DNA of 64,000 bases, taken from Anisakis pegreffii (taxonomy: Eukaryota; Nematoda; Chromadorea; Rhabditida; Anisakidae). The stretch covers positions 62,001 to 126,000 of the forward strand of contig JAPYMA010000016.1 of assembly GCA_035041965.1 (NCBI GenBank), given 5' to 3'. Each line of letters begins with the position of its first letter. Position 1 is the first letter of the stretch. The notes beneath the pieces are model-generated. The model was not told the DNA's origin. It worked only from the letters and a program-made list of their open reading frames with translations, and did not search any database. A program made the position numbers and the translations under genes. This document shows, piece by piece, positions 60,205-64,000 of the stretch.

Positions 60205-63200
60205 ATGTTTTCTTTTAGAAATATCAGTAGTCATGGATCGAATGCGAACAAAAAAACATCGGAACATCGATATTCTCTATCACAACCAATTGAAACAAAC
60301 GATAGTGCAGATGGTAACCGTGAAAATGACTCAGATTCGCAACAGTGCGCATCAACACAGCAAATCACCGAACCGGAACGTGCCCGCGATGATGGCCTTT
60401 TGAAGAAACGTCGTGGACGTCGTGCATTGGCTCCGCCAAAAGTTGCTGATGAATTTTTCGGAGTGTATTGCTTGATCAGTCGAAGTCCCAATAAATATTT
60501 CAAGGTGAATATCAGATGAATTATAATAAATCTTCAGTCGAAGATGAAATCTGTCATGCGCATTTGACATAGTCAACCTCCATGCAGATTCGCGAATGGT
60601 TTCGAAGAGTCCAAAATAACTGCATAGCGCACTGAACATTTATTGCTGCGGTTGAAATCTGACGATAAATACAAAAAATTCCGAAGTATTGCAGTGGATA
60701 CGAATAGGCATAAATGGCTACACTCTGCGAGCTGCCATACAAAAAAATGTTCGCAGGCCGCACCTTGGGCATTCATCCTTCCGTGTTTTATATGTAGTGT
60801 TGATTGTATCAGTGAAATGCTTTTTGCTCAAAAATCAGTTAGAATTTAATTGTTTGATGAATCATTGAATTGGATGCGCATTAGATGATTTACAGTTAGC
60901 GTAGGTCTAGACGGACAGTGATTTTGTGAATAAGTACATTAAATTTACATTTTAAGTTTTGCGTTAAATGAGGAATTATCAAATTCAGAATCGATGTTAT
61001 ATTGGATATACGGTTGATCCGAATCGACGAATCCGACAGCACAACGCCGGACAGCAGTTCGGTGGTGCCAAGAGAACCGATCATAGAGGACCATGGTTAA
61101 TCTCGTTTACTTATTTCTATTTATCACACTCTGGCCTACTCGCCTAGACAGCGGCTTGGCGTAGGTTGAAGCTAAAACAATGTGCACGGAAACGTGAGCA
61201 TTGTGGCCAGCAACGTTATAAACGTTTGATAGCCTGGCCAATCCAGATTTGATCCCGATTTGATTTATTACACTCATATTTTATTGAATGAACAGATGAA
61301 TTAAGACATCCTTCATTGCTATATTATTTGCTGTTTTGATATTGTTACCATTGACATTGTCAACTGTTAGTACGTTTATCTTAAATGAATCGAGTTGTGA
61401 GATTAGACTGGATAGAAATGATTGAGGAACGAACGACCAAAAGCTGTGTTTTTCATTTGCTTGAAGCCCAGTAGGTTTTCTGGAAACTATTTTTGGTTTA
61501 TCACCAGCTTTCAGTAATTAACCCCAGTGAAATGCTTGCTTTCTGAGAACTAAGCTGTTCCACGAGAATATGTATTCAGCACACCGGTCAAGTTTCGTAT
61601 ATTCTGGTGAATTTATCAAGCAAAATGATAACCAAAAAATGAAAGAATAGTGAAAATGATAGCAGTAATAATTTTTTGAAGGGATATGGTGTGCATAATC
61701 CACGGCTTTCCAAACAGTGTGTCAGCACTGCGATTCGAATGGGCATGGCAGAACCCAGAAAAGTCTCGTCGATTGCGTTTACTGACGTTGAAGAAGGGCA
61801 AAAAAGAGAGTGCTTTCGAATTCAGAATTCGCATCGTTTTGCATATGTTGAATTCGGATCCGTGGCGAAAACTCGCGCTCACATTTCGGTGGTTATTACC
61901 GGTTTGTTGTTCCTTTTTTTGTGCGTTCGCTTGTTTGTCCACTTATTTATCTATGAATTCAATTATTCAAATGTATTCACTCTTTATTTCCTCGATCGTT
62001 TGTCCAAATCAGAATTTAGAATATTTTAGAATAGCTAACTTCATCAGTAAGTTATCGCTGCTATTCTTGATTTTTCATTTCATAAGCTTGACTGGTGTGT
62101 CCCTCGAACAGCTATGAAACCCCTTCAAAATTTTTTCGATTACTAGTGACATGAGCCAGTGATTTTTGAATTCTCGGTTTTGTCGGTTAGTCGAATATTA
62201 ATTAATTATTCGTGAATGCATTGTTTTGGAGGAGCATCACCTAGTTTCGTGGAATCTTATGGCTGGCTTTGAGAGGAAGCGATTGAAGGAAAAAAGGACC
62301 ATAATTTTAAGGCGTGTGAAATTAATTTTCCTGCTGAAATGCAGCTACCAGTACATATGAGAATTGCACGCGGATTGGTGGAGAAAACTTCGACGCTTGT
62401 TCCACAGCTGATCGAAGAGTATATTTGCATTGGGAAATGTACGATTTGTTCGAGGCAAATCAAAAATGTTAGTTGATATTGAACGTTGGTCAGTTCGAAT
62501 TGTTTTCGTTGTGTTCAATTTTCATTATTTATTGTTTTTCAGTAGCTTAAGAATTTGATACTACTTTCGCGTCACATTGAACATTAAGACATAAAAATTG
62601 ATCGGTAGAGTCAGAGGAGGATTTTTTGCTGGAAGGAAGAATGAGTTAGCGAATACGAATTTTGATTTTCGGTAGATTAGCTGAGAATAAAATGAGATAT
62701 AGAAACATTGGTTTGAGTTTTTATCAATAATTCCGTCGTCAGATCGTTTAAGGAAACTTTAGCATTTGATTCTATCGCTGAACGGTATGCATAGAGAAAG
62801 GGACTAAAGAGAGGCATAATATTTCCCTTCTCTCACCTTCCCCCTCCCTCTTCTCGAATTTTGGAAGGTATCATTAGTGAATCTTTTCACTAAAGTTCTT
62901 GCCAATGCTGCTGCTTTCTGTTGCGCTTACAGGCAATTGACTGATGTATGTCCTTCGAATAACTTTAAATCTCATGCAAAAAATTGTTACCTAGATTATG
63001 GTGGCATGAATCAATGATTCAACGGTATACAATAGGGTACTTTTGAAGTGTGATGAAGTTTGGATTATTCAAATGAGTGTTCGTATCATATAATGTGTTT
63101 AATGGTAAAACTGTCAATATTTCAGACAAACGAATTGTTACGTTGTGTGTCGACGCGTTCATGTGGTGCGCACTTTCATATGCGATGCCTATCGAAAGTG

Positions 63201-63410
63201 ATTCTCACGCAACTGAAACAGTTCCACAATCAACTCTTTCCGATATGCGGTAAATGTCCAAATTGTAGGAGTGAATTTAGATGGGGTGATCTGATCAGAG
63301 ATCAACGTATACTGATTGCAATTGAAAACGCCGCTCAACCGATACTTCAGAAACAAGCAAACACTGCTGTTGAATGTCGAATACCGAAAGGGAATTTGGT
63401 GAAAATTTAG
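60205..63410 (+). CDS. slx-1: SLX1 structure-specific endonuclease subunit (GIY-YIG plus zinc finger)
   Basis: Five exons, 60205-60504, 60989-61095, 61682-61901, 62312-62467 and 63126-63410, splice in frame to about 355 residues. The GIY-YIG nuclease core starts near residue 84. GVY replaces GIY, and YIG follows in CYIGYT at about 104-106. [11 protein letters not shown] supplies the catalytic Arg region, GAKRT and GPW are the loop motifs, and RFEWAW supplies the metal-binding Glu at about 154. The C-terminal RING/PHD-like finger has CTIC, a [15 protein letters not shown] stretch, CGKCPNC and the conserved WGDLI. SLX1 with its SLX4 scaffold cuts branched DNA and Holliday junctions. The roughly 83-residue N-terminal part is hydrophilic and not conserved. 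The start is uncertain: the frame is open to about 60163 and earlier exons may exist. Two of four acceptors are AAG. Intron 2 carries an inverted repeat-family copy. Confidence 0.92.
61131..61246 (-). repeat. Dispersed repeat family, copy 3 (inverted)
   Basis: Reverse complement of the first about 115 bp of 34832-35120, including ctggattggccaggctatc and the ttgttttagcttcaa block. Truncated relative to the other copies. Lies in slx-1 intron 2. Confidence 0.75.
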
Positions 63411-64000
63411 AAGGAATTAATGCACCACCCCACCCCACCCCATCCTCAGCGCCTCTCATTCATGGAAACAACCTTTCAAGTCTATGTAAACTGTGAAAAT
63501 CCAGAAAGCCAGATTGGACATCACGTTTTGCCGGCATTTTGTGGCTTCAAATTGTGAGCAGTTAAGTTATTTGTTGCCCAATTAAAGCAGATTCAAATAA
63601 GTTGAAACCAGCAGACATCCATTTGCATCCGAATCAATCCAACTGAACGCATTCAACGCATTTGGATGACTCTCTCATCGGTTATTCAACGGGCCTAATC
63701 TGAATAGCGAACTGTCCCGAAATGATTTTACACAATTATGACCGCAAACTGGACTGACTGACTATCCGTCAATTCACTTTAGGCCTTCATCGTTTGACAT
63801 CTCTTCTTTTCGAACCATCTCCATTCAGTGATTTTCTTTTACTCAAGAGTTCTGCTCACGTATCGTTCAGTTTGGTTGAACAAACCGTAATCTTGAACAC
63901 TACTGACTGTGCAAAGAATGGCTCACAATCTCTTACACACAAATTGATTTCTTGTTAACGTTTCCTTATTGACGGTCTTATTTTGTTGCAATTGTCGTCA
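63411..64000. other. Sequence downstream of slx-1
   Basis: 3' flank of slx-1 with a CACCC-rich microsatellite just after the stop (about 63423-63441). No further gene is recognised before the window ends. Confidence 0.6.

Overview
The window is AT-rich eukaryotic DNA from a nematode. All well-supported genes are on the + strand. They have many short exons (most 50-250 nt), and their proteins match animal families and, from memory, Caenorhabditis proteins: Tim13, an Ajuba/LIMD1-type LIM protein, DHX16/MOG-4, PLRG1 and SLX1. I assembled exons by hand from reading frame, splice phase and conserved protein sequence, and every junction I list keeps the frame. The species is not identified. Roughly a third of the 3' splice sites read AAG instead of CAG or TAG, which is unusual for a nematode.

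Layout. 1-1.5 kb: the last four exons of a PRELI/Slowmo-type mitochondrial lipid-transfer gene, with a foldback MITE at the left edge. 3.7-5.1 kb: complete tim-13 with an inserted MITE in intron 1. 5.1-8.2 kb: no gene I can support. 8.2-14 kb: an accessory island. It holds a dispersed repeat, a 253-bp inverted-repeat element with an 8-bp target duplication, a decayed intronless coding block of unknown origin (9190-10510) that looks captured from a virus or mobile element, and a five-unit tandem array of a transmembrane/tail exon cassette. In three units of that array the same Trp codon has become TGA. 14-27.5 kb: a gene desert with local repeats.

27.5-37.2 kb: an 11-exon Ajuba/LIMD1-like gene (about 656 aa) with a polyglutamine tract and three C-terminal LIM domains. 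39.7-50.0 kb: a 19-exon gene for the spliceosomal DEAH-box ATPase DHX16/Prp2 (mog-4, about 1010 aa). 51.6-56.3 kb: 11-exon plrg-1 (Prp46, about 510 aa, WD40 repeats). 58.4-59.0 kb: a probable small gene of unknown function. 60.2-63.4 kb: five-exon slx-1, the GIY-YIG structure-specific nuclease subunit.

Function. Neighbours fall into two pairs: two mitochondrial intermembrane-space proteins (PRELI type and Tim13), then two spliceosome components (DHX16 and PLRG1) that act around catalytic activation. Spacing of 1.6-2.2 kb does not by itself suggest operons. Introns and intergenic DNA carry at least seven foldback or terminal-inverted-repeat elements, a candidate tRNA-related SINE family and a three-copy dispersed repeat. 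No tRNA, rRNA or spliced-leader gene was recognised, and no minus-strand gene could be established with confidence.
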